DNA of 64,000 nucleotides. Source: Pleurodeles waltl. Its lineage: Eukaryota > Chordata > Amphibia > Caudata > Salamandridae. The DNA lies in assembly GCF_031143425.1 (NCBI RefSeq), contig NC_090448.1:529870313-529934312 (forward strand), read 5' to 3'. Shown here piece after piece: positions 21,600 through 31,900 of the stretch (position 1 is its first letter; the number at the start of each line of letters is the position of its first letter). The notes under the pieces were generated by a model. The model made no database searches. It had not been told where the DNA came from and was given only the letters and a program-made list of their open reading frames with translations. The position numbers were made by a program, and so were the translations under genes.

Positions 21600-24460
21600 A
21601 TGGCTCATGTGTCTGGGAAAAGGGCCCCTGTCTTCACTTCAGAGGAGTTGGAGAAGTTAGTGGATGAGGTCCTCCCCCAGTACACGCTACTCTACGGTCC
21701 TCCAGACAAACAGGTGAGTACACTGTGAGCATGCTGTATGGGCAATGCCTGTTTGGAGTGGTTTGGATGGAAGATACGGGGGGACTGAGGCCTGCATGAG
21801 CGGACTGTGGGTCTATGTGCGTAAGGGCAAGGGTGGGAACGTGGGTCAATGACTGTCACGGTCCGGACAGTTAAAGATTATCCTTTTCCCCTGTACTATT
21901 CCTCTAGGTCAGCGCCCACCAGAAGAAGGATATTTGGCGTGCCATCGCCAAGGACGTCCGGACCCTGGGGGTCCACCATCGACGGAGCACCCAATGCCGG
22001 AAAAGATGGGAGGAAGAAGACGGCGGAGGTCCAGCTGGGGATGGCCTCCCAACGTGGGAGGGGTGCCCGTCGCACCATGACCTCCCTGATGTGCCGGATC
22101 CTGGCGGTGGCGTATCCGGAGTTGGATGGGCGCTTGAGGGCATCACAGCAGCCACAAGGGGGTGAGTACATTCACATCCATCTGACTCTGCGCGCATTAC
22201 GAGGTGTCTGGGTGGGGGAGGTGGGCTGTGGGTTCACCTAGGCAAGGGCGAGGTTTGTAGGCAAGGTCCCTTCGTGAGGCAGGCTATGTGGCACACCAAC
22301 CCCACCAGTGGTAAGAGCCATCTACACATCAGGCTCCTGTGACTTCCATGTGTGCAGCAATCGGGCATAGGGCTTGTACCCCATGTCCCTGTGATTAATT
22401 AGGGAACTCCAAGTGCATGGCGTAGTGCAGAGGGCTGCTGTGTCTGTAGTGTCCGCCAACGGTAGCTGTATTGCATGCACTAAACATGTCTTTCTTCTGT
22501 CTCCCCCCCCACTTTTTGTGCGCTCCCTGTTCCTGTGTGCATTAGCATCATCAGGCGGAGGAGCAGTGCCACCGGAGCAGGAGGGAGCTGCATCCCACAT
22601 GGCCCTGGAGGGCGAGACAACGGAGTCTGAAGCCACCAGTAGGATGGAGGGCGAGGGGAGCTCCACAGAGGGGACAGGAGGTGACATCAGCGACAGCGAC
22701 TCCTCCTCTGATGGGAGCTCCCTTGCAGTGGCGGGCCCCTCTGTGCCCCCGCATCAACAGGTACAGCCGCCACCCCCCCTACCAGCACTGCCCTCCCAGC
22801 AGCCCCTCAGCGTGTGTCCAGTGGCCGCTCACCCAGGAGGCTGGGCATCTCCTTCACCGCAGGCACCTCAGGCCCTGCCCCAGTCAGCCCTGCTGCCCTC
22901 AGTGAGGAGGCTATTGACCTGCTGAGATCCCTCACTGTTGGGCAGTCTACCATTCTGAATGCCATCCAGGGTGTAGAGAGGCAGTTGCAACAAACAAATG
23001 CATACCTGGAGGGCATTCATTCTGGCCAGGCAGCCCAACAGCGAGCATTTCAGGCTCTGGCCTCTGCACTGATGACAGCCATTGTCCCTGTGTCCAGCCT
23101 CCCCCCTCCAACTTCCTCCACCCAGACCCAATCCCCTGTACCTCAGCCTATCCCAAGCACACAATCAGACCAGCATGCACACACATTAACACACAAGGGT
23201 GGCTCAGGCAAACATAAGCACCACACATCTCACAGGCACTCACACAAGCATCATACCCATGCAGAAATACCAACATCCACTGCCTCCACTGTGTCCCCCT
23301 CCTCCACGTCCCTCCCTGTCTCGTCTCCACTCACACCTGCATGCACTACATCTTCAGCCACTACCTCCATCACCAGCATGCCCATCACCACACACCGCTC
23401 ACGTGCAATCACCACCCCACTACCATTCGCACATCCCCAGTGTCCTCTCCAAGTGCGTCTGTGAGCCATCCTCCCAAAGTACACAAACGCAGGCACACAC
23501 CCACCCAACAGCCATCCACCTCACAACAGCCTCCAGCCCATGCACCTTCACCCAAAGTCAGCAAACATACACCTCCTACATCCACTACCTCTTCCACCAC
23601 TCCCCAACCCCCTCCATCTACCCATCCCAGTGTGTCTAAAAAGATTTTCCTATCAAATGTTGACCTCTTCCATTCACCTCCTCCCCCCGTCCGTCCCTTA
23701 GGGCCCGCCTTTCCAGGTCCCAACCCAACACCTCAGCCACCACATCACCGGGCACAGTGGTGCAAGCAATAGCGGGATTTTGGAGTGCGCCAAGCAACAG
23801 GGCTGCCAGTGTCCCACGGAGCGAGGGCAAGGGCATTCCGCCACCTCCAAAAGTCAAAAAGTTGCCCACATCCCGGAGGGAGAAGGCGAAAACACCTGCC
23901 ACCAAGGGCTCAGGCAAAACAAAAGTCGTAAGTGGCAAGACAGCTGCACCACCATCGAAGGTGGGGAAGGGCTAGAACATCAAGGGCAGGTCCATGTCGA
24001 CGCCAACCTGCACAGCGGACAAAACCGCCACTAGCACCGCCACCCGCACCGCCGCCACAGAGACTGCCGCCAGCACCGCAGACAGTAAGGCCGCTGCCAG
24101 CACAGATTCCACAGAGGCCGCCACCAGCACCGCAGTCACTGAGCCCGCCACCAGCACCGCAGTCACTGAGCCTGCCACGAGCACCGCAGTCACTGAACCC
24201 ACCACCAGCACTGCAGTCACTGAGCCCGCCACCAGCACCGCCGCCACAAAGACCAGCACCAGCACCAGCACCGCCGCCACAAAGACCTCAGCCAGCACCG
24301 ATGCCACAGAGCCCGCCGCCACCACCGATGCCACAGAGTCCGCCGCAAGCACCGCCGCTACTGACACCGCCGCCAGCACCGATGCCACTGAGGCAGCCGC
24401 AAGCACCACCGCGACTGACACTGCCGCCAGCACTGCCAGCGGCCCCGCGACATCCTGAGC
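21600..24460 (+). pseudogene. Harbinger Myb/SANT-like gene 2, three exons, disrupted
   Basis: Exon 1 (21600-21713) encodes MAHVSGKRAPVFTSEELEKL and ends at CAG before GTGAGT. Exon 2 (21908-22161, after TCTAG, before GTGAGT) continues the Myb/SANT domain with KKDIWRAIAKDVRTLG and RSTQCRKRWE, then shifts frame before QLGMASQRGRGARRTMTSL. Exon 3 starts near 22546. It carries an acidic Ser-rich stretch (DISDSDSSSDGSS), a helix-forming segment (EAIDLLRSLTVGQSTILNAI) and a His/Thr/Pro-rich tail, with shifts near 22810 and 23440. A basic end (KTAAPPSKVGKG) has its stop at 23975; Thr/Ala repeats in another frame run to 24458. It is divergent from the transposase. The fragment at 1-1465 is homologous from about 23330. 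Confidence 0.8.
24015..24455 (+). repeat. 27-30-bp Thr/Ala-coding repeats
   Basis: Imperfect units of ACCAGCACCGCAGTCACTGA type, encoding TSTAVTEPA, repeat through about 440 bp. They correspond in place to the 699-1100 repeats of the other copy but differ in unit, so this tail changes quickly. Confidence 0.65.
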
Positions 24461-24565
24461 CAGTGGCACCACCGCAGACATGGCTGCCGTCCCCAGTGGT
24501 CAGTCATCTGATGCTGGTGGTCAGTTCCAGAAGCATGGGCAGCTTGCATGTTGCACCACCGTCAG

Positions 24566-25013
24566 TGGAGTGTCACATCCACTACCTCAGTCCTTGGCAA
24601 GATGAAGCACTCTGGGCACAAAGCCTCCTCCAGAACCAGTGGAGTATCACATCCCCTACCTCAGCCCTTGGCAGGATGAAGCACTCTGGGCAAGAAGCCC
24701 CCTCCAGAACCAGTGGGGTATCACATCCACTACCTCAGTCCTTGGCAGGATGAAGCACTCTGGGCACAAAGCCCCCTCCAGAACCAGTGGAGTATCACAT
24801 CCACTACCTCAGTCCTTGGCAGGATGAAGTACTCTGGGCACAAAGCCCCCTCCAGAACCAGTGTAGAAAGGCATCCACTACCTCAGTCCTTGGCAGGATG
24901 AAGCACTCTGGGCACGAAGCCCCCTCCAGAACCAGTGGAGTATCACATACACTACCTCAGTCCTTGGCAGGATGAAGCACACTGGGCACAAAGCCCCCTC
25001 CAGAACCAGTGGA
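24566..25013 (+). repeat. 74-bp tandem array, 6 units (Harbinger 3' tail)
   Basis: The motif CCTTGGCAGGATGAAGCACT recurs near 24591, 24665, 24739, 24813, 24887 and 24961. Each unit contains CCCCCTCCAGAACCAGTG. The units are nearly identical. They form a non-coding tail; the short frames starting every 74 bp are a by-product of the period. Confidence 0.9.
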
Positions 25014-25023
25014 GGCTGTTATA

Positions 25024-25290
25024 CACTTGAGAGACTGTGGCTTTGCACTCCCCAGGATAAAGCAGTGGGCAACTCATCCACTGGAGAGACTTGAGAGACT
25101 GTGGCTTTGCACTCCCCAGGAAGAGACTTGAGAGACTGTGGCTTTGCACTCCCCAGGATAAAGCAGTGGGCAACCCACCCACTGGAGAGACTTGAGAGAC
25201 TGTGGCTTTGCACTCCCCAGGATAAAGCAGTGGGCAAACCACCCACTGGAGAGACTTGAGAGACTGTGGCTTTGCACTCCCCAGGATACA
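25024..25290 (+). repeat. 64-bp tandem array, about 4.5 units
   Basis: GAGACTGTGGCTTTGCACTC recurs near 25031, 25095, 25132, 25196 and 25260, which gives a 64-bp period with one shortened 37-bp unit. It lies downstream of the 74-bp array. A single related copy follows the 74-bp repeats at 1417. Confidence 0.88.
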
Positions 25291-26231
25291 TCAATGGGCA
25301 TGGAGCCCCCTCGTGGAGCTGGCGTCGTGCACTTATCCGGCTGAGGTGCCCCCTCTTCCCTTCCCCCTGAGGTGTCTGTTTCATTTTGAACTGATGCCCC
25401 AGCAGTGTTCTCTCCATTTGGAGTCTGGTATTGAGTGTGGGCCTCGCCCATGCATTTTGGGCCCAGTGGTCCACGGACTATGAATGGTACACTATTCGGA
25501 CTTGTATAGTTGGTGTACATAATTGTTTATACTGTATTTCAAGTTTTGACTAATGGATTTTTCATGATTACAATCGTTCAACTCATTTCCTTTTGTCATT
25601 GGGTTCTTCTAGTGGATGTGGGGATGTGTAAATGTAATGTTGCAGCATGTATTAGTGTGTATGTTGTTGTGGGCGGGGGTGTTGTGTGTTGCGCGTGTGT
25701 GTCACTCTCTTTTCCCTCTCCCCTCCCCTGTGTTGTAGATGCAGTACTCACCGTGGTCATCGCCGCCGTCATTCGTGCTCCTGGCATGGCAGGCCGAACC
25801 GCCACATAATGAAATGGATGACGGCCGCCAGCGGCAGCCGTCACCCACCGTCAGGCAGCCTGGCGGCGGGATGAAACACCATCCGCCAGGGTAGCTGTGC
25901 TACCCTGTGGATAATGTTTCAAAATCCGCCAGCCTTTTCCTGTGCAGGCCCTCGTTGCGCATGTCACTGCCCAATTTACAGGCAGTGACATGCACGACGG
26001 GTGCTGCTGCACCCGCCGCACACCAACATTGGCGGCAGCTCCTAATGGAGCCGCCCTCAATGTTACGGCTGTGTTCCCCGCCAGGCTGGCGGGCGGAGAC
26101 ACTGTCTCCGCCCGCCGGCCTGGCGGGGAAAACATAATACGGCCGGCGGGTTTTCCAGGGGGCTGGCGGTTGATGAAAAGACCGCCAGCCCGAACACGGC
26201 GGGAAATCCCGCAGTGTTCAAAACAAGGGCC
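25291..26231 (+). other. Right subterminal region of the Harbinger element
   Basis: It carries no gene. From about 25800 the sequence becomes GC-rich and palindrome-rich (GCCGCCAGCGGCAGCCGTC, GGGTAGCTGTGCTACCC, CGCCAGCCTGGCG-type motifs). It shares the GACGGGTG...CACCCG theme with the MITEs at 43.5, 54.4 and 60.3 kb, which suggests these MITEs are mobilised by Harbinger transposases of this group. Confidence 0.55.
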
Positions 26232-26623
26232 TTAATCTGGGTCCACAGAATTCACTAGGTTAAGAACTGCTGCCCTAGAAGCTCTGGAGTAAACTTATTT
26301 TGTTGTTCAATCAATCACAGCGGAACATATTCAAGGTCCCCAGGACCTTAGGTAGAGCACTTTGAGACTCTGAGGGTTTCAGGCAGAGGGTACCAGCAAA
26401 GTCCAATCCAGGTCCATTTGACACAGGTAAACTGGGATTCCTCAAAGAAATGTTTCTTCAACTTTTGTAAGTTGTTGGAGCCACCCACGTGATCAACATT
26501 ATGATCCTTAGAGCTCTTTCCGTCCTTTGATTTAAAGTAGAAGTGGGTCCAACCTTGTCGCTGGTCACAGATGCCAAGTCCAGCAGGTTCAGTCTGCCTG
26601 GTATCCTTGCTCAAGTACTGGGG
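26232..26623. other. Intergenic stretch between Harbinger and LINE B
   Basis: No coding frame or recognised repeat. Its right end AGTACTGGGG (26614-26623) resembles AATACTGAGG after LINE B (33021-33030), a possible imperfect target-site duplication. Confidence 0.5.
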
Positions 26624-26934
26624 AAGCGCTGTTGTTGCCGGGAAGGAGGTCAAGGGGCAGGAGCCCTTTAAAAACTGAATCGCGCTCCCGCCGTCGCGGG
26701 AAGCGCTGTTGTTGCCGGGAAGGAGGTCAAGGGGCAGGAGCCCTTTAAAAACTGAATCGCGCTCCCGCCGTCGCGGGAAGCGCTGTTTTGTGCCGGGAAG
26801 GAGGTCAAGGGGCAGGAGCCCTTTAAAAACTGAATCGCGCTCCCGCCGTCGCGGGAAGCGCTGTTGTTGCCGGGAAGGAGGTCAAGGGGCAGGAGCCCTT
26901 CAAAAACTGAATCGCGCTCCCGCCGTCGCGGGAC
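26623..26934 (+). repeat. 77-78-bp 5' UTR monomers, 4 copies
   Basis: AAGCGCTGTTGTTGCCGGGA recurs at about 26624, 26700, 26777 and 26855, and each unit ends CTCCCGCCGTCGCGGG. Units are almost identical, GC-rich and CpG-rich. Their place at the extreme 5' end resembles the promoter monomers of some L1 families. Confidence 0.85.
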
Positions 26935-27527
26935 GCGTGTGGGCGGCGCCCGGGCAAAGCCCGGGCCAAGGGCGGGCCCGTCCTTGCCCGTCATTGCCAG
27001 GAAGAGGCAGGGCAGGGCCACCCCCCTGACATCTAGCCAAAGACGTGGTCCACACAGCAAACTTGTCTATGGCTGCCTGAAGGAGATCTTAAGTTCCCCT
27101 GCTCGGCGCGTGGGTAGTTCTCCCATAGAGCCCCAGGCCCCATCAAGCACGTGGAAATCTATTAACCCAAACCGGATACTTGCAGGTGCATCCGTGTACT
27201 CAGCTGAATTTATCTCAGTTCATCATATAACTGCTTATTGAATTCCGTTTCTTGGAGGGTGGAAGGAGGCGGCACCATTCTTCTTCCCCCAAGGGCAGGA
27301 GCCCATAACTCATTACCCGCTCTACGCCTGTCTGTGCCCGATAAGTGGTTGGGCCAGGCTTTATATATATACGTTTGGGCGTCTTACTGTGGTCTTGTCT
27401 TTGGGATTTGTTAACAGTAGGGTCTGAGAAGCTTATTAATCACACTATAGTGTCAGTGGCTGGGTCCCAAAGGCCTACACACCCCTATAAGCCGGGGGCC
27501 CACTAAAGGCCCCTGTTTTAAAGAATA
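26935..27527 (+). promoter_or_regulatory. 5' UTR of LINE B after the monomers
   Basis: GC-rich at first (GGGCGGCGCCCGGGCAAAGC near 26941), then mixed composition, without a coding frame of its own. TTTATATATATA lies at 27361-27372. It leads to the ATG at 27528. Confidence 0.5.
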
Positions 27528-28901
27528 ATGGGCCGTCGACGTGGGGGTGGGTTGGAAGGTAAGCAGCACTCTACCAGAACCTTAGATGGTTTTCTGCAAA
27601 AGGCTGTTGGGGAACTTGAAAAAGAAATAGAGTTAGTGCAGCGACGCTTAGCTGCCCCCCCTTCTTCAACCAACAGCCTAGTTCATGATAGCTCAGCCCC
27701 ACAGCCCTCCCCGCGTCCAGAATTAAAGTCTGTAATGACTACCCCTTTCCCTTCCCCCTCTAAAAATTCCCAGGAGAATCAGGACGAAACCCCAATTGTA
27801 ATTACCACCCGTGCTGCACCTATTCCGCTGGCCCAGAGTCCCCCAAACGAAGGCCCCCTCACCTTAACAGATCCCAATACTAAAGGAAAAAGGAAACGAA
27901 GGGAACCCGCTTTTAAAAACAAACGATCTAGGACTTTGAGCCCCTCTAACATGGCCCAACCTTCTAATAAGGATACGGTATCAATCCCCTTACACAACAC
28001 AAATGAGTGTCATACAAATGAGTACACCAGGGATTTCATAAGAGACAAGCTTTCCAAACTATTTCTTCCAATTTTAACCCGCCTCCAATCGATTGAGGAC
28101 AAATTGGAAAGCCTTATTAATAGCCAGCCACCAAAAATTGCTCCATCCGTAGAAATCCAATCCCATCCCCTTGCCAACCATGACCCCATCACTGCCAACA
28201 GACCCACTGGCCAAATAGCAAAAATCCCTTTTTCCTCTTTAAACCAAGATTGGTCCAGCTCCGTCAAAACAGCTAGTATTTTAATGAATAAGCCCCATAT
28301 GGTTCCAGTTCCCCTTTTAAAAGGAACCGCCACATGGAATAACCCTGTAACTAATCCGGGAGATGGCAACCCCACTTGGGATCACCTGCATACAGAACAC
28401 CAGAAGAGCGACAAGTTCAGGGGTCTGTCAGATCCAAAAGTGCTCCATTTGCCACCAGAATCATGTCATTATGTACTCATTATATCGAATGTTCCTGAAC
28501 TCAAACCTCATTCCACTGAATCTTTTACCGAACTTAAAAAGAAGATTATTCATTGGTTGCACATGAATGCAGGGTTTGCTTTTTCCATGACACCCTCTAT
28601 ACTGATAGTGAGAAGGGTAGGGTGGGTGGGTTCCCTAGCAAAGATCGGTTCAGGGGACTACATAGTTATCAACTTCAATTCTCCAGACCTTGTCCAACGG
28701 CTCTTTATAAACGCTAACAGACCTTATCCTATAACTGGAAAAGCCTCCCTTTGCAGGTTACAAGTGTTTTATCCACCTCCCACGCCAGTTTGGAATAGAC
28801 AACCGCCAACGTTATACGGGGCTTCCCCGGCTATCCACACACAGTCTATCCCTCTATTTGGCCCCAGATGCCCTTCGTCATCTCTTTCTGAAACAGACTG
28901 A
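27528..28901 (+). CDS. LINE B ORF1 protein (RNA-binding, LINE type)
   Basis: 457 residues from an ATG (MGRRRGGG) to TGA at 28899-28901. A heptad-like segment near residues 20-45 (FLQKAVGELEKEIELVQRRL) suggests a coiled coil. A basic stretch follows near 120-137 (KGKRKRREPAFKNKRSR), possibly nuclear-localising or RNA-binding. The C-terminal half has YVLIISNVPEL, ILIVRRVGWVGSL and DYIVINF, the same RRM-like block as LINE A ORF1. No CCHC motif is seen. The role as ribonucleoprotein coat is known for LINE ORF1 proteins in general and inferred here. Confidence 0.87.
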   Translation: MGRRRGGGLEGKQHSTRTLDGFLQKAVGELEKEIELVQRRLAAPPSSTNSLVHDSSAPQPSPRPELKSVMTTPFPSPSKNSQENQDETPIVITTRAAPIPLAQSPPNEGPLTLTDPNTKGKRKRREPAFKNKRSRTLSPSNMAQPSNKDTVSIPLHNTNECHTNEYTRDFIRDKLSKLFLPILTRLQSIEDKLESLINSQPPKIAPSVEIQSHPLANHDPITANRPTGQIAKIPFSSLNQDWSSSVKTASILMNKPHMVPVPLLKGTATWNNPVTNPGDGNPTWDHLHTEHQKSDKFRGLSDPKVLHLPPESCHYVLIISNVPELKPHSTESFTELKKKIIHWLHMNAGFAFSMTPSILIVRRVGWVGSLAKIGSGDYIVINFNSPDLVQRLFINANRPYPITGKASLCRLQVFYPPPTPVWNRQPPTLYGASPAIHTQSIPLFGPRCPSSSLSETD

Positions 28902-28908
28902 CTAGGAG
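28896..28908 (+). promoter_or_regulatory. UGA-CUA-G context at the ORF1 stop of LINE B (candidate translational readthrough)
   Basis: GAC TGA CTA GGA: the ORF1 stop is followed in the same frame by CTA G and 7 sense codons before the GTG at 28923, and the frame stays open to 32636. UGA CUA G is the well-characterised leaky-stop context of metazoan readthrough. The first ATG of ORF2 comes only 62 codons after that GTG (29109). Confidence 0.6.
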
Positions 28909-31900
28909 ACGACCTTTCGGAAGTGGCTCCGAGCAATGGTGAGGCTGAGGACATTCACCCTACTGCCCTCAGCATCTCTAACTCTGTTGCCCCTTCGACC
29001 TTGGCAGATCCTGTTAACCAGGGATCACCCATAAGCACCACGAGCCAAGTCAGCGAGGAATGTATTCCGTCCCTGTCAATTGTTACATACATTCTGGTGT
29101 CCACCCGCATGTCCAACCTACCTAATTCATATATAGCTGGGGCCACATCCAGCGAGGTTCACATGGCACATAGCGAGAAAGCCACTGGTCCTAATATACC
29201 TGAGGGAACTAGTATGGTTCCTAGCAGTTCCTCCCCCTGTAGGAAATATCCTCAGAATAAAGCAGGGTCCATAAAAACAGAGGATCTCGATAAGGTACTC
29301 AGCTGGAACATAGCAGGGTTGGAAAGCAAATTACAAAGTCCAGGATGGGGCAGTCTTATTGATGATCACCTGATCTGCCTCTTCCAAGAAACGTGGGCAT
29401 TAGAACCCAAATATAGACTAGGCTTTAAAAGCTATTGGGTTCCAGCACGCAAGTCCTCTTCTGGGAGACCATTGGGAGGGCTGCTTGTGTGGATCAACAC
29501 TTCTCTTAGGTGCAAGATAGAAGAAATAGACACGGGTTGCCCTGACTTGCAAGTCCTATTAATAATGATTTCTGAAGAGAGACCGTTACTTTTAATTAAT
29601 ATCTATAACAGGAATGTGAGCTCCTACACCGATTCTGATGTCCTGTCCATTTTGGACAGTTTTCTTAAAAACAATCCTTCCTTCTTTGTTTTGATTGGAG
29701 GGGATTTTAATGTCACTTTTGAACCTAATCCTCTAGTCCAAGGAATATGTAAAGAAGAGGATGCCCATTGGGGCATCCCTCAGCTAGTCTCCAACAAAAG
29801 ACCAAGGCTGAATAAATGTGCGCGCTTACTGGCCGACATCACACTAGCCCATGGCCTCCGAGCCTGCAACGGTCGCTCACGCTCGAATGTAAATTTACAA
29901 GCTACCTTTAGGCACGGAGGGCTCAGCAGTCGTATCGATTATATACTTCTTGACATCCGACTGTGGAGCCACATGTTTGATATGAGGGTCCAAAAGCAAA
30001 TTGAGAGTGATCATGACCCGTTGATTTTATCGACCAGAGGACTTTTTCCTTCGTTTACTGTGCCCTACTCCAAGAACCATGCCTCCCAGCTGGCTCTAAC
30101 TAATAACAGACGCAACCTAAAATGGGAATCTGTTAATTCTTCCCCTAAACACCTGGCATCTATTTACAACCTGCTTGCCAACCAGATGGAGTGTATGATC
30201 CGCCTAAACGAGAACGGGGAGGGTGACAGAGTCTTAGCAGCCCACACTGACTTGTTCCAATCTTTAAAGCATCTTTTCACAAAAAAGTTTCTCATTAATC
30301 CTAACAAAAAACACTGCGCTCCTTGGTTTGACAACTGTTGCAGAGAAGCACAACTGTCTCTCCTGGAAGCAATAAAAGATGGCCATGTTGGGCTGTTAAG
30401 AACAGCCAGAAAAGTTTATAAGAAGGAATGTTCTAAGGCACGCAGAAGTTGGGAAGAGGCCAGATGGGTTATTATTTTGGAGACTGCTAAATCCAATGAC
30501 ACATCTAGGTTCTGGAAACTAATAACTGATGACTGTAGCATCTCCCCTGCCGCACCTGGCTCCTCAATTCTCTCAGCATCATGGGTAGAGCACTTTGGGC
30601 AACTATATGAAGGGCCTTCTGAAGCATCTTTGTGGGCCCCTGATGCCCCAATAAACCATGAGACTACCCCAATCACATTCTCTCTAACCGAAACAAGAGC
30701 AGCAATAGACTCATTGAAATGGGGAAAGGCCCCTGGCCCAGACAAGATCCCAGGCGATCTATACAAATCAAGACCAGATATATGGGCACCATATCTCAAC
30801 CTTATCTTCAATGCTATTGCAGCAGGGGCCCCCGCTCCTCCCACTTGGAAAGGGGCCGAAATAGTACCCATTTTTAAAAAAGGAAATCCGAACATCCCTG
30901 CCAATTATCGTCCGATTAGTCTCCTTGATAACTCCCAAAAAATCTATGCTAAGCATCTTTTGCTCCATCTTGAGGAATGGATTATGGAGTCCGAAGCTCT
31001 TTCTGACCTACAAGCAGGATTTAGACCTGCAGTGAGTACAGTTGACCAAGCCTTAAGATTCATGTCAACAAAATGGAAGAATGTTGACCTGGGGAGGGGT
31101 AATCTCTATGTGGTCTTCATAGACCTCAGAGCCGCATTTGATTTGATCCCCAGGAACCTGCTGTGGTCAACATTATCAAACATGGGAGTGCCATCTGGTC
31201 TCCTGAAACTCATTGCTCAACTGCATGAAAATACTTTCGCTCAAATTAGATGTGGCCAGGGGGGTGAGTTGACTGACCCCGTAGCTATTAAAAAAGGAGT
31301 TAGACAGGGATGTGTTCTGGCACCCACTCTTTTTTTGCTATATATCAATAATTGCATCCACTACTTAGAGAACTGTATAAATGACTCACCTAAATTGGTT
31401 GGGAAAAAAATCCCGTGTCTGCTATATGCAGATGACACAATTTTGATATCTAAATCACCAATGGGAATCCAAAACCTGATCAACCAATTTTGTGTTTTCT
31501 GTAGTGACTATGGTCTGGACGTAAACATTAAGAAAACAAAACTCATGATATATAGTACCTTCAAGAAACGCTCGCGCGTTAGCATAGAAATGAACTCGAT
31601 TCCATTGGAGAAAGTAGAAGAGTTTGACTACTTGGGTTTCAGACTATCGACCACAGGCAAATGGATGGCAGCCATTGACAAAGGGGCTCTCATTATAAGC
31701 CAGAGAGGTGGGGCCCTTGTCCGTAGATCGAGAAAGGCTCCGAGTCCCCCCTTGAACATACTTGCAGAGATTTACAATGTACAAATCAGAGCAGCGGCCC
31801 TCTATGGAGCGGAACTTTGGGGGTCCCACAAAAACCTTGATACTCTGCAAACCAAGGAAAACCATTTCCTTAGACAGATTGCCCGGCTAGGTATGGGCTC

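Larger units (their letters stand above)
17478..26231 (+). mobile_element. PIF/Harbinger DNA transposon, 8.75 kb, three broken genes
   Basis: The element begins GGCCCTCATTACAAC and ends with AACAAGGGCC. Inverted, the right end reads GGCCCTTGTT, a short imperfect terminal inverted repeat. Flanks are TTT on the left and TTA on the right, compatible with the 3-bp AT-rich target duplication of Harbinger after one change. Inside, in order, are a Myb-like gene (plus), a HARBI1-type transposase (minus), a second, divergent Myb-like gene (plus), two tandem-repeat arrays and a GC-rich subterminal region. Every gene has stops or shifts, so this copy cannot move itself. The canonical Harbinger plan has one transposase and one Myb-like gene; two Myb-like genes are unusual. 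Confidence 0.85.

Noticed and set aside
24639..24975. Staggered 62-residue open frames with repeated SPWQDEALWAQSPLQNQ
   Set aside because: They start exactly 74 bp apart and reflect the tandem-repeat period, not genes.
24558..25290. CRISPR-like regularly spaced repeats
   Set aside because: The 74-bp and 64-bp arrays are head-to-tail satellites with no unique spacers, in a eukaryotic transposon.
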